Of a stretch of DNA of 64,000 nucleotides, positions 47,601 to 62,600 are shown one piece after another. Both the position numbers and the translations under genes were made by a program. Under the pieces are notes generated by a model. It ran no database searches and was not told where the DNA came from. It saw nothing but the letters and a program-made list of their open reading frames with translations. Position 1 is the first letter of the stretch. Each line of letters begins with the position of its first letter. This stretch comes from Onchidella celtica (taxonomy: Eukaryota; Mollusca; Gastropoda; Systellommatophora; Onchidiidae): contig OZ007580.1 in assembly GCA_963931925.1 (NCBI GenBank), forward strand, positions 1,406,501 through 1,470,500. Reading direction: 5' to 3'.

Positions 47601-50600
47601 GTCTTCCGTCGTAGGTAGCTCCCGTCCGGATTCAGAACTTGTTTGTGCTTGGACGCGCGAGTATGGTTTTTGTTTTCAGCAATCCGTTGTTCAATGTTGA
47701 CAATTTGGCTTGGCTTTTTGGTCCTTATCTTTTTTTGCCTTCTATTTTTCATGTGCATCATCTTAGGCAGGAATAGCGACGGCATTTGGCACTCAGTGTT
47801 GGAAGGAAAGTCTTGGCTTTTGTCTTCCATGAAAGGAGAAAATCTTTTTGATGGATTCTCACTGGCGTAATCAAGTATCAAGAAGTGTTTCAAGGCTTGT
47901 TCTATGTCACTGTTGGCTGTAGGCGAGGAATATTTGACAAATTGTCTAGCTCTGATATCTTGGCTGTCGTTTCTTGGACTGACCATGCTGCTCAATGTCC
48001 TTTTTAATCTAGTGTCAACCAGGTTTTGCACATAATGTTTAAAATTTTTGGATTTAATGCACCGGCTCATCATGGACCGAATTTGAGCTGTCGAAGGTAC
48101 TTGCACTTTGGGTACAGACTGGTGGTAAAAGACACCAGCTGTACATTCGGTTTGAGTGAAGCAGGATTTCATAATGGGTGCCGAATATGGTCGCCGAAAC
48201 TGTCTATTGACGGAAGCAATGGCACCAATGTTATCCATATAACAGCCATGATTGTCTCTGAAATGTTCAATAAGCGTGGAGGATGGGGAAATGCTAAGAT
48301 CGTAACCGTCCAGGACTTCAGTGACACACCACGAGGGATATTTCTCAGCTGTTCTTAAAGTCTGTGTGGCGACCGTAGACGAAGACGACACAGACTGACT
48401 CTTCAGTGGATCGAAATCGGACTTTCTGAGTTTCTCCGAGAAAGACAAGGAGATATCTGAAACTGAAGATGTTCGACTGCTGAAACAAAGAGCATTCCTT
48501 GGGATGATCTTTGACGTCGTTGTGTCCTGCATTTCCGTCCATAAGCTGAGCAGTTCCTCGCAAGTATCGGGTTCGTAATCTTCATCAAGGCGACCACTTT
48601 CTCTCTCTTGTCCAGAGCCACGGACTCTGCAGGATCCATTTTGTGGCACTTCATTGAATTCTGTCAACATCTCCGACAATGGCGTGGATTCCACTAGGAT
48701 ATTGTTGAAACGCTCGTCATAGCCATGGTGGCTGAAGGTATGAGTTCGAGCATTCATCCCTCCCGCCAAATCTCTGCGGTGACTCTCTGGTTTATCAACT
48801 TTTTCCTCACTACTGAGATTGCTGCTTCGGTCAATATTAACACTTGTGTCTCTCGTCTTCCTAAAGCTTGCTTGTTCCCTATCAATAGCTGGATCACATC
48901 CTAACCCATATAATCCTAAGTGCTTTCTTTGTCTGGCTTGATGGGCTTGTTTAGTGCTCTGTGCCGTCTGTCCCAAAGTCTCCTCTTTCCTGGTTTGGCA
49001 TTCCAGTTTCTGCTCACGTGTATTTTCCGACGTGTTGTGTGTGTCTGAGTCGCTGCAGTTTCCAATCTTTGACGAATTATCGCCTGGTCTGTTGGGAAGT
49101 GAAAACGGACTTTGTGCTAGGGTATAATTGCCTTGTCCTGTCACGGCCGTGAAATTATAATCAGGACACTGACTTTGACAACGAGAGAAGATGAGTGGAC
49201 TTTTTGATGTTCCCCTGGGCGCTCTGCATTGAGTGATTAGTTCAGGTAGATCTTTTTGTGGCTCATTCAGATCGGCGCTCCAACTGACATCTAAATCTCT
49301 TGTGAGAAAAACAACTTCATGAATTCCACCATCGTAATCCTGTTCGTAGATCTTGGTCTGGAACACTACTTCTGGTTCCTCCAAATCAGCACTTTCTTTT
49401 ATATTACTTTCCGTAGAATTTTCTTTCTCACTGGCGTCGCTAACATGTTCTGCTCTCTCCGTATTGTCGTCTCTTTGTAGTGCCATAAAACCTTTTGTTA
49501 TACACTTGTGAATTTCCTCTGAAGATGCTTCATTGACGTCATCCTTTACGTCAGATAATTTTGGCCCCTCTTGTTTGATCCGCTCAGTTGTGGTCGGTGT
49601 CAAACTCTGGGCGATTTTCATTTCCATGGCGTCAGTGGCGTGTGCGGGCTTCTCACAGCTAGTCACATCGGGGCTGACTGGAATTCTGTACTGGTCACAC
49701 AGAAAAATGACAAACGTTGGCAAGTAGGGGAGAGTGGGCTCAATAAATCTGTCTCTGTTCAAATTGAAGAGAAAATCTGGGACAGACCTCGATAAAAAAT
49801 CTCTGTTAAACAGCACTTCAGGCCTTGTTTGCCAGCCCTCAGCACCAGCCTCGTCAAACAATTCAGGTTCCTTTTGAACTGCCCCGAGACTGTCTTGTCC
49901 CTTGTCGGGAAATACAAAGATACCAGCAGTGTCTTTGACTGGGGAGCAGTTATGGCTGTTCCCTAATTGTTTTGTGTGGCTCTCCTGGCAAGCTGAATTC
50001 CTGTTTTCAGCTATCATTTGTTGGCAAGTTTGGGAGCTGGCCTCTGACGTTATAGGTAATCGTGTATACTCCGTGTAATGGTTGGTTGAAGATGTGTCAG
50101 TTCCAACATCTGATAATTTCCTGGGACAGTGATACGTCACCAGTTTTTGTCCTCTGCGGCATCTGGCAGCCATAAAATATCTCTGTGTTTCAATGGAAGT
50201 GTTGCTGGATGTGTAGGGAGGTCGCAGCCCGAGTGTCCGGCTGGTGGCCCTGAAACTTGCCGTGTTATTGCTGTGTTTTGGCTTTCTGTGTGAATGAAAA
50301 TTCATGTTCCGGTGAAGACAATAGGGATTTCTGTGACCAAATCGATCGTTCCCGAGGCCAGTTTTATATCGTGATCCCTGATGGGATCTTTTAACATTCA
50401 CGAAGCGACTTTTAGACAGTTTTTGACAGCGACCGATTTGCCGAGGAATGCGTCTGGTGCGCAGACAGCTGGTTCTGTGCGGTTTTTGCAACCCCCCTCT
50501 GAGTTCGTTGAAAATATTTAGAAAATGTGACGTCAGTGCTGTCACAGTTTTCAGGATACTTTGTCTCAGATCTGTTGGTTCCTCTCGGTGGTGACGGCCC

Positions 50601-53600
50601 TTCTCACCGCGTGACCAGGTACGGGTCTGTAAAATGGGTTCCGGCTTGGTTTCTGTCGAAGCTCGAATATCTTTAGACAAAAGAGGAGTTTCCGAGCAAA
50701 GCAAAGAGGAAGAACAAAGAGTTGGAGATGTGATGTTGCTGGAGTTGGCACTGTCGTTGGCAAAACTGATGTTTGAAGAGCTGTTGATAGGTAGGGATTC
50801 CTCGGTGGTGCAGTCCTGACCGTCTCTGCCGAATAAAACTGCCTTTATTTCCATACTGGAAGACAGTGAATTATTGGTGGAATTTGGTTTGATGTGTTCC
50901 TTCTCCAGCACAGTGTGGCCATCCGTGTTTTCTCTCCCCCATCCATTAAAAATGTCAGTCCTGGCATGGTCGGCATTATGACTGACTCCAGGTGTGTTGG
51001 ACGCCAGGCTCTCATTCAAGTGTGGAGACTTGGCTCCATATTTGTGTTCAATCGACCAATTATCTTTCTGACGTAGCTTACACGCCTCGGGTCCATCAAA
51101 AGGAAAGCCGTTGTTGATGCATGTTTTTGTGTCTGCAGCCTCATGCGCTTTAAAATGTACAGAATTTTGTTCCTCCACAGATTTTGAGCCTGAGAAATGA
51201 AGAGGGGCCCAGCCTGTGGGAGACAGCGACGTCATACCTTCCACGGTAGCCTCTGTCTGCCAGCATGTTGGACTGGTGCTTTTCACTCCTTGCTCCTGTC
51301 TCTCAGATTCACGACAACTCTCGATTTGTACGTGTTGTGAAAGCTTCCTGTCTGCCAATGCCTGTGGACTGGTGTCATGGCAATCCAGAACTTTTTTCTC
51401 TTCATTTGTGGGGTCTCCGAACATGAAGTCGATATCAAGACAGGAAATAGCATTTCCCCTTTTCGCGGGAGGAGAATCTAAATTGTTATATTTAAGAATT
51501 GGATCAGCGCAGAGATTGTTCCTTCTATCGACTATTTTCATAGTTGTGAAATCAGTAAATGGCGTGAAGAATCCGCACTGAGGTGACAAGTTCTCATAGT
51601 TCATGTTGTTGGGACCTGCATTGTTGAACTGAATGATATTATCACTCTCTTCAGTAGGAAATACGTTCAAATGTCCGTTCTCCAGGCCGGAGCTACCCTT
51701 TTGGCACGAGACGTTAAGCGGTTTGAGTAGAGGATCGCTTCCATTTCTCCTGCAGTTGTTCGGTTCTTGCTGATCTTCTCCGAAAAATGAGACAATTTCT
51801 TCTTCTGTGAAAGCACATGGTTTTTGAACATTTGATGCCTCTGGTTTTTCATGAACGTTTGATTTGTCGAAAGACTTTATGAAATCAAACGCTGAGAAAT
51901 CCGGTGTCAGGACATTTTCATACCATGACCTGTCATGGTCAGTGCTGTATGGATGTTTCAGTCTGCTCAGTATAGCACTCAGATTGGGTTGTATCGGGGA
52001 TGCTGGAGACACTGATCTCGGACTTGGCACCTCCTGTCTTCCACTGCAAGCCGAACTGCTGAGGAATGGGTAGGCCCGATCGCACGTGCAGATCTGCGCG
52101 AATTCATTTCTAAGTTTTTGTGGACTCCGATGTCTGGAGAGAAGTGGGTTTACCGTATTGGTGCCGGTGGGGTGCGGGATGTTGTGGCTGCACTTATCTG
52201 GCGCCGTGTACGAATATTCATGAGATTCTTGCAATGGTGACAGCGTGGGTTGTGTCCGGAACGGTAATGGCGAGGTAAACTCGGTGTCATTTCTTCTGGC
52301 ACCATTGCAAACATCGGCCGACATCGGGAAAAAATCCATAGGTTTGGAGATCCGGTCTTGGTTTTGTCGGTAAAAATATGCGTCTGACTCGTGCATGAGG
52401 TCAAACGACGTCCTCCCTGGCCCCATGTTTTTTTCAGGCATATTTGGGTAGTTACTGAAGGTAAGAAAAGCCTCGCTGCCCTTGTTCAGGTATGTCTGAT
52501 TCATTCTTGTTTCCTCAAATTTATTTCTGTTCATAACAAACTGGTTTGTGGGCCAAACTGGTGCCGATGCTATAGGTGTGCGTGGGTTCACAACCCTAGT
52601 TGTGTTCATTTTACTGCAGCTTAAATTTTCATTATTTAAACATATAGTGTCAAATGCAGAGTAAGCGCGCCTGGGTGTCTCTTCAATAATAAATCCACAA
52701 GGGCAACTTGATTCTAGAAAAATGGGATTGTGAAAGTCTCGGTAACTCCTTAGCGTTGGTGTACTGTTTCCTGATAATTGACAATTGATACTACTTTCAG
52801 GTAATGATTTGGCCAAATGACTTTCGTGCCATGCTCGCGGTTTCTTAGGCGGCGACGTTGATGGACTCAGTCTGTCTGTGTGCATTGGGCGTACTGACTT
52901 TAAGAAAAGTTCCAAATTTTCCATTGCCATTTTTTGAAGGTATGCATTTTTGGTCAGATTCCTGGTAAGACACCTACGAGGTCTCGATGGACTAAGCTTC
53001 TCGTCAGTAAGTTTCCGGTCTTTCAGTTTGGGCGAATGATCAAGGGAGTCTATAGCACGTTTACATTCTGATGGACTCTCAGAGGTGCTCAGTTTGTTGG
53101 GTTCGTGGTCAGGACAGCTAGCCAGCAACCCTTCGCCGTCATTGGAGTAATTGCTGTTTTGATATGAAGTCTCGTGTTCCTCGTCGACGTCAGGTGGTGG
53201 ATGATACTCAAGGCGTGACACGGTCATCTGAGGTGATCGTGACATCTTTCGTGGACTCCATTTGTCACCAGATGCTGTCTGAGACGAACTGTGTACGGGC
53301 ATTGCTGTTTTTTGCACAGATCTGGTGTCTTGCTGTTTTATTTGTTTACAACTATCTGGTATATCGCATTGTATGCTTTTTTCCTCGCTTTCTCTTGTAT
53401 AGTGTTTTTTGTCTTGATAGTGTGAAGTTTTGACTTTCATTGCATCATCAGCGACACAGTCGTGAAGATCTTTAGTCATACACGACTTATCAGTAACAGT
53501 CAAACTTTTGACTGGTGTCTCTTCGGTCTGAACGGTGGCTGAAATTTGGCAGCTTGCATAAAGCATCTGTGGAAACATTGTGGTTTGAACAGTGCTGTCT

Positions 53601-56600
53601 TTCACAGAACTTCTCTTGAGGTTCAGCGGCTTTTGGAAATCATGAGTTTCTCTAATAGGTTCCTTGCAAGAACACATCCAGATGGGCGTTTCTACTAAAG
53701 CATTTTGCTTCTTCTCGAGATCTTCTATTGCTGGAAAAAATTGAGTTTTTGACTTTTGTCCATAATCATCACCCTGCGTGTTATATTTCCCGTGTATTTT
53801 CTTAGCAAAATTATCACCTCGCGTGTTCTTTTCCCCAGATTTCTCTCTTGAGATATTACTTTCCTTGGAAATATTGTTCTCTGTACTCACATGTCTTTGT
53901 GTGGAGATATCCTCCTCATGTGTCTGTTTCAGTGATGTTTCAACGTTGGTGTCAGCGACAAATGTATTCGATACTACTGTTAAAGCGCACGTACTCGGTC
54001 CTTGAAGATTTTGCCCGGTTTGTGTATTTTCTACAGGTTGGTCCCCGGAGATTTCTTGGTGAGAGTAAGGACAAATGGAAATCTCCTTCTCTTCAGTACA
54101 GCACCTTGATACTTCTGTCATTGAGATGCGTCTGCCCTGCAACTGTTTGTCCTTTCCACTGGCCCTAACATGTTTGTGTTCAGCACAATCGCCCACTACA
54201 GAATGTCTGTGAACACCGTTCTCAGTTTTCATCTGTGATGATGTAATTGTGTTTGCCTCGTCCAGACTACCCGCGACACGTACACCCCGAGAACTGCTGT
54301 GGAGAATGAATGTGTCTTCTTTTCTGGGTAACCTTGCGTTAATTGTTTCGTCAAGAGCACCACTTTCAATCTGATCCTTCAAAAGGAAGTCTTCCTTCTC
54401 AAGTGGCTGCCAATGTCCCACCAGCTCCACTGAAAGAGATGAGGTGCTAGCCACACTGTGCCCGGAAAAGTTGTTTGTTGCTTGTTTTTCTATTGATGTG
54501 CAGGTTGAACTGCAACAAACGGAGGTACAGGTGTGACACAGTATCGTATCAGATTCTTGAGAGCTGTCAGGGGTGGAATAGGACGACAACGGTCTCCACA
54601 TGTTACTCGTTTGAGTCCCTGCACTCTCAGTGGTTGCTCCACTAATCGTGTGAGAACCGGTGGTCTCCGCCAATTGCGTGACTGGTGAGCCCAGATATCT
54701 TGTGTCCATCTCGACTGACGTCTCTTTGATCAAGGATTGGGCAGTGTTTTCTGGTGACTGAGAATCAAACTCGTAATCATCCGTCGCTCTTCTCAATTTT
54801 TTGGAATGAGAAAGGGAATCGAGTTGGTACTTTATCATGCGTGGCTGTCCGCTACCTTGGCTTCTTATTGGTTTACCTGCTGTTTCATCTGTTCGTCTCA
54901 CAATACAAAACGCACTATCTGTGTCTTTGCCCTGGGCCCGCTGATGTGCCGGGCTTTCGTTGTTGCTTTTTAACCTTCTTTTTTCCTGCATCTCACAAGA
55001 GTAGGAACTTTCATGGCTCGGCAGCCGCTTTTTCTGGAAAGATTGGCCAAAATTTTGCAAGATTGACTTTATTTCTTGACTTACATTTGGGTAACATTTT
55101 GATCTGGGTCTGACTTTGGTAAAGGTGTAATGATCAAGGGCACTATCGCTGGAGACATTCAGCAGGTCATCGGAAGAATCAGTTGAGTGATACTCTCCTT
55201 CCCGACAAGTTGACATTGCTGGCTCAGACTGAACAGATTGTGCCGCAAACTTGCTCTTAGACACGACATCCCTCCCATTTGTGTAAACCTGTCTGTGCTC
55301 AAATTTAAAAACATTCTTCACTGCCTTCACGGAAGAGAATTCCTTCATGTTTGAGTGTTGGTTCCTAGTAGGACTAGTAGGAGCAATGTTGCCTTCAAAG
55401 AAAATCTCACGGTTGTCGGCAATTGCTTGAGTTGTCGCCATGGCGGGTGGAGTCTGGTCCTTGAGCCTTCCATATAATGATGCTTTATCTGTGCCGTCTA
55501 AAACGTTTCTTGAAGTTTGTCGAGACTCCCAAACTTTATTTTCAAACTGAGAATCCGTCCAGATATTCAGTTGATTCATGTTATTAGTAACACGAGTATC
55601 GATATTGCATTCACCCGACTTGGTTTGTCTGTCAGTATTCGGGATTACTGCACTGTGCTCAAATGGTTTCTCTGTACCGTATCTTTGAACTGTATTCGTG
55701 ACTACTCCGTCCTTGTACGTGGAACCCTTTGGATCTTTAATTTCATGCTGGTAAGAAAATCTCCGGTGAAATTTGTGTCTTTCTCCACGTGGATGTTTGT
55801 TACGAATGTTTCTTTCATTTGGGGACACGGTGACGTCATTTGCAGCTCCGTCAACCTCCCAGTCAGTGCCATCTGGACTCAGGTCTAAGACTTCATCATC
55901 CACATCTTTCAAATCTCGCTCAACTGCTTCAATGTCTTCTGGTGCCAGAATACCCTCATTTCTTTTTAGTTCTTGATGTCTGGGATTGAAGCAGATTTTC
56001 CCGAGTGCTCCACACACTGAGCCAGTGCGAAAGTTTCCGTCATGCTCGCTGTCTTCTGATATAGAGATCTGACCATTTCGCCCCTGCATGCAGGGTGTAG
56101 ATAGTGGACTTTTCGAGTCAGTGCTACTGGCATAACCAGCTTCTGAAGTTGGTGAACTGGGGGAGGCAAATTTCATCTTCCATTGCTGTGAGGCAGGACA
56201 GGGGCCAGTCCATTGCTGTGAGGCAGGACAGGGGCCAGTCCATTGCTGTGAGGCAGGACAGGGGCCAGTCCATTGCTGTGAGGCAGGACAGGGGCCAGTC
56301 CATTGCTGTGAGGCAGGACAGGGGCCAGTCCATTGCTGTGAGGCAGGACAGCGGCCAGTGTTCTCACGTTTTGGTCCCGACACTTTGTCCCCTATACTTT
56401 CAGAAACAGAAACTAGAGCGTGATCTTTGGAATGCTGTGAGGGTAATCCCTTCCTTGCGTGTTTTAAGCTTACGTTCTTGTGTTGGTTCAACGACTGAGA
56501 GACTGAACTCGGCTTGAAAGGTGAACTGCTCACAGGCTGTTGTTTGTTGCTCGATCTTGTGTCGTCTTCGGCAGTAGCACAGGGACTTTCCGGCGCGTGT

Positions 56601-59600
56601 TGTAGCTCAAGTTGCTGTGTGACTTGTGAACTTTGATCCGACTTATCAATATCCGCCGATTTTTTATGAGTTCCTGCTGTTCTTTTCTTGATACTTACTT
56701 CTGTATTCAAGGCATATGAAACCGTGAGAGTCCGACTGGCGGCACTAGGAGTGATATTTGATATTCTGCCTGTTTGGGGTGACTCGTGAAGGTCTGTGCT
56801 GTCTACAAAGGGATGTTCAGATCTCATGGATGTTTTTCGCAACACTGGCTTCGGTGTAAATTCTTCCCGTCTATCCTGAACGATATTGGTCGTCTGGGCT
56901 TGCTGAGATCTGCAGCCAAACAGGACGGTTGTATCCACATTGGCTTCACTTTGTTGGTTGAAGGGAATGTGTAGATTGGGACTAGTAGGAATTTGTTTGA
57001 ATTTTTCAACATTAAGTTCTGTCTGGATCTTTGTCCAAGCTCCCGATCCTTGTCTGCCGGGACTCCATGGCATCCTGTCTTCCCACAAAGAATGAGCATC
57101 ACTGTTCTTCCCTGCTGGGTTTTCTACCTCTGTGACGAATGGACCGACACATATTGGCGAAATCTCTTTGATTTCTTCGTTTTTCGCATGCTCGAGTGCT
57201 GGACCTTCCACTGTCTGCAGCAATTTTCCATCTTTGTCTTGTGTTTCAGCATTCCTGAGTATTTCTCTCTGGCATTTGGGAAGCCCGTCAGCCTCAAATA
57301 CGAGAACCATGTCACTTACTCTTGGCCTCGTTTGTCCATCGCAGTCATAAATATCTACAGGTTTTTCAGGAGAATCGTCACGAAGAAGTCTTTGCTCGTT
57401 ATCAGTGGCACTGGCAGTGTTCCTTGATTGGCGTAGGATCATCTCACAAGTATTGGCCACGGCATGTTTTCTTAACGCAAACAAACTTCCTCCCTCCGAT
57501 GTTTCGCTTTCATCTTCCGATATATGTGATTTCTGCCGAGGGGAGTAGATCTGCTTTTTCTCGGACATGAAAGATTCTATTTTGAATTGGTCCAGTCTAT
57601 CTTCCTTTCTTGGTGAAGTTATAATGTTTGCCTCTTTTAATGTAATGAGCTGTGTGTTGCCTTTTTCACTCTTGAAATTTGTGGGGTCACATTCGTTCTG
57701 AACTAATTCTCCAATGTTTTTGACTTCAGAATTGACTTTACTGATCGTCTCGGCAGCAACGGTGGTGTGCTCATCTTTGTTTCTACCTTGTTTTTGGCCA
57801 CGATCGGGAATCTCGAGATCACTTTTGTACACATTTACCGATATTAAAGCCGAGTTCAGTTCAGCTGGTGCACAAATCTTCTTTTTTGTATCTTTTTGGG
57901 CCTGGATTCCCACTGGCCCTGTATTAGCATGTAATTTTTCAAGTGATCGGCTCTGTCGTCCAGTATGTTTGGCAGACTGAACTATTCTATCTGAGACCTG
58001 TCGGGTATGGTCATGTTTGCCATCAACTTTAACTGTGCTCTTGGTCAGGGTGTCCTGGTGTGTTGCGGTTACATTTTTATTCATGTCCTGTTTCCGATAC
58101 AACAAATTGGAATCTGATTTAGACGAGCCTTTTGTAATCACATTTGTTATGTTCACGCCAGGGAAATGTTCACTTTCCGGAGCAGAAGGTTCAACGCCGA
58201 CAACTCTGCTGCCAATAGCGAAGTCCAAGGGTTTTCTCATGCGAGGAGGAGGAACAATATCCGCCACTGACAGTTTGCTTTCCGTAGTTTTTGCAGGGGC
58301 GTTGACTGCTCGGGATGCCTTGACATTGTGATCAGAACAGCATTGTTTGGTATAGACAATATTCCCATGTATACCAATGAAGGGTGTGAAGGCTGCTTGA
58401 AACTGTGTCCCACACTTTTTTTCTTTGACTGGGATGACTATCCGGGAAGTTTGGCTCTCGCCTATCTCAGGTCTCACATTTCTGACATCTAACGGCTCAG
58501 GTTTGCCCCAGGGGGCCATTAGTGGAGAAAGACTATCTGACAGGATCTTCCTATTTGGTACACCAACATTTATATGTTCTGAAACATAGCTGTCTACTTT
58601 ACTGTGGAATGTAGTTGGTTTTTTTGTCATCTTTTCTTGGAGCTGGGTCATTTGGTCATGACAGTGTGGTAGATTATGCTGTAAGTTTCGCTGAGAGAGT
58701 TTACAGGGCTTGAAAACATCCACAGGTTTCTGTGTGTGCTGTTGTCGGCACTGCTCGGTTCTCGACGTTTCTGCTGTTACAAAGTCAACAGAGCGACTCT
58801 TTTTAATGAATCTTAGGCGAGAACATTCTTTTAAACCTACGCTGGGGCTTTTCACAGTTCCCGGTTGCACTGTCTGTCTCAGCTTTGCTAAATCCGGCTT
58901 AAAGCTGTTGGCTTGAAGCACATTTTCGCTTATGGGTCGTGCCTTCTTCCACTGCTCGCTATTACTCCTGGCAGCGGCCCGTGAGTTGGCAAATGGCCCA
59001 GTTGAAGGTTTGGAGAAAGAAAGACGTCCAGTCAGTGCTGCTTTCTGGATGGGTGCTGCCTGAGGTTTTGTATGAACAATTTTAGATCTGAAACACCGAC
59101 TTGTCATTCCTTGGTCAGAGTATGATACTTTGGCATCCTTTTTCGGCAGACATGTTGTAGGTTCAGTCATCTTTCCAGTCAAATGCAACTTCTTATGGTC
59201 GGTTTGCTCATCTAAAGATTTTGAATCGTCTGGCTGTCCGACTGAGTTGAATACATTCTGTGGCCCGCGAGGCTCTTTTATCGGTGATATGTTTAGACAT
59301 GCCTGTGGCGCTATGATAGTTATCGCTGGGCATTCCTGAAGCATGCTAATCGCTTCCGTTGCACTGCAAGTGATGCCAGTGCCGTGCAGACTCCGTAAAA
59401 GTTTCTCATACCTTTCATTGGACTGAAAAACTGTAGGCATTAAATCATCAACTTTCCACATCGCTGCTTGACTCACTTGTGTCAGCTTGTCTTCACTCAG
59501 GAAATTCTGAACATCACCGGCTTCACTAAATGCTCCACTGAAACCACTCTGTGTACTTATGTTGCCACTACTACTTGGCTGGCAGCGCGGTAAGATATTT

Positions 59601-62600
59601 CTCCGTGTCAAAATCCGTGAGTGAGACTTGGATATAGTAGGCTTTTCACCGAAAGTTCTTTTGTTGGGCGGTTCACTGTGGGTTGAAGACAGGGATGGCG
59701 TAGAGCTGTCTTTGTGTAGATCTTGATTGACTCGTACCAAATACTTGTAGTTACTGTGTAATGGTTGGTCCTTGTTGACCTGTTGTGTGTGAGTTGGTGT
59801 TGGCCGGCTGTCTGAGTTGGACCTCAGCTCACAAATAGGAATATCGAAGGCGCCTCCATTGGTGGAAGTCTGGTATATGAAAACGCGACCTTTCCTTGCA
59901 ATGGGTGTAGAGGGGCGCTTCTGTAAACTGTGTTGATAACTTCTGCATAGTTTAGGCGCCGTGCCCGATTTTGTTTGTGTGATGTGGTCTGACGATGCGG
60001 ACATGTTCAACTTTTGTCGGGAAGAGCTTGTATGGAACTGATAGCGAGGAATAGATTTATGCGAGGTGGAGGACTCCGTGTCTTTAGGGACTGGTTGAAA
60101 ACGTCTTCTCACCTCCCGACAAAATTTTCGAGACTGGCTTAATTCTTCTAGATCACTCTGAACTCCAACATCTGCCACCATGGAAGAATGCGAATTCTTT
60201 TGCCGATGTCCAGTTTTTACATCAGTGGCTGCCACTATTTTTCCTTGCGTACTTGACACTGATTTAGTGTGTTTGAAAGCAGTCCCATTTCCGTACAGTA
60301 ACTGTTCTTCGCTTGTCTCCTTGGAACCCGAGTTCGCAGTGGTTTGCGTGGAGCCACGAGGCCAGCTGTTGAATTTTTGCGTCAAGTGTTGTTTCTTTCC
60401 CCGAGGTTGAAATCGTTTCAACCATCCTGTTTCCTTCATCTGGGTGTTCTGTAGAGCTCCAGTATTGGGTACACCGCGGTTTTTCACAGATCTCGAGGTT
60501 TGCTTAACTTTCTGTTGTTTTCGTCCAGCATCCTGGAAATGTGCACGGTTTTGCTGGACATCTGACATGACGGGACCTCCATTTGTGAGTGACCCGTTAC
60601 TTCCACACTGAGATAGTTTGTCAGCTATTGACATCGGCTGTACACGTGAAGGGCTAGAGTGGTCTGCAGTAGCATTCCAGCATTCTGTAATTCCTCCATT
60701 TGATCTCTGATGCAGATTTCCCAAATAGTTTTCCGAACCCGATATCTTAGGCTTGTTTGTTAGACTGGTGGTTAAGAAATCATCGCGTTTTCCTTCACAA
60801 ATGTCGGGTTTGACGTGGCTAAGTATACTTTTCTGCAGTGTCTCCTTACAAGACATGACTTTCAGTTCATTGAATATTTCTTGATAACTCCGTATGATCT
60901 GGTCCACGGTTACATCATTATCACTTTCCTGAACTTGACCAGTGTCCGGTTGTTGCAAAAACACACCTAAGGCCTGTGCTGCTCTCGCCGATGGTGACCT
61001 CAGAATGTTTTGCAGCAGTTCCAGGTAGCTGGATGGAGGCTCAGATTTGGTCGTGTGTTGTGCGGTCTGTTTTGCTTTATCTTCACTGGGCTTTAAGCAG
61101 TGACTAGAAGAGACTCCCTGCTCACCTAGGTCAGCTTGTACTGCTGAATCTTTAAACCACTGTTTGCTGTCAGTGACCGAGGACGTGCTCCCTCTGGTTG
61201 TGTCTTGACTTAAATGGTCAAATTTATCGGCTGAAGAGAAATTTCTTCTAAATCTGCCATTTTTCTCTTTTGATCTAGCGCTCCACAATTTAGTTCCAGA
61301 AGATCCAGAACTGCCTTGAGTTGGTTTTATTTTGTCGCTGTTCCTTGAATTTGGAGCAGTATGTGATTTTTGTGATGTTTGACTATTTGTCGAACCCGAA
61401 GATGTGAAAACTCTAGGGAGAATGCGTTTTTCTCTGAATCCGATATTTTCACCTGCACCATTCCCTGGTTCGCAAACTTGCAGATTTAAGGCGTCTTCTT
61501 TTTTAGATTGTATCTTTTCATCTTGAAGAGAGCCGAGATCGGTTGTGAACTTGTGTGGGGCATTTCTCTTCCATCTTGACTGTTCGAATGGAGATTTTGG
61601 TATTGTTTTGTCGGGCGGTTTCTTCACAATTGGTGAGGACGCTCTTTGGCTCACAGCGCTGAACGCACGTCGAGACTGATTTAAAGGATCAGTCTTTGCT
61701 GCTGAGCAAGCGCCACTGCGAGATTTATCTCCGCCACCCTTACCTTTCCACCTACTGCTGATTTGGGAGTTCGGGGTCACCGAGGTTTTGGAATACTTGA
61801 AGGTTGACATTTCAGGTGTCAGCAGAGAATTGTCTACAGCATTGTGTTTGTCTGACGGCTTCTTCCACTTGGTTAGCTCTGATGCAGCTCTTTTCAGCCC
61901 GCTTGATTTTGTTTGAGTTGTTACAGAGTCTTGTTTCATTTTGTTCCAGCCTCTGTCTAAGGAAGATGTCTTTGCTTTGTTCAGCCTGTTTTTGTGCTTT
62001 TCAATTTGATTTTTAATCCTCTTTGGGGTCCAGAATCTGTTGCGATCTAAACCACCCGCTTTGGAATTGGTAGAGGCCTCTGAAGTGCCACAGTCCGCCT
62101 GCTTTGGATGTAGAGCTTTGTGAAGCTTCTTACAGCTATGACTTCGTTTCTTTTTCCAGTTCCAGCTTTCAGAGCTTTTTTTCGGGACCGGCTTATGACT
62201 GGCCACCCGGCCATTCATCTGTGCATGCATCTTTCTGTGCATCAGTATCTGGAGAGCGATTTGCTTGTAACGTGCCACCTCGTCATCAGTTAGAATCAAG
62301 CATGACGATTGGTTGCTTTTACTTTTATTGGAACTGTCATCAATCTCTTGTTGGCTTTGGCCAAGTTTATGCTCATGCTCTCTCCTTTCTTTCCCTGTCT
62401 TAACCGGCGAAACTGACCTCGTTTTATCCTCACTAGGAGTTTTCTTCACATCTAAACATGCAGAACGCGCGGCATTATGTGTAGGGAAACCCGGACCAAT
62501 TATGGACTGTTCGCCTTGACTTGGGGCACCAGCGTTTCTGAGACTGCCTTCATGTGTACGGCTTGACATCGTTTTACAGCTGGTCTTCCCACGAACATTG

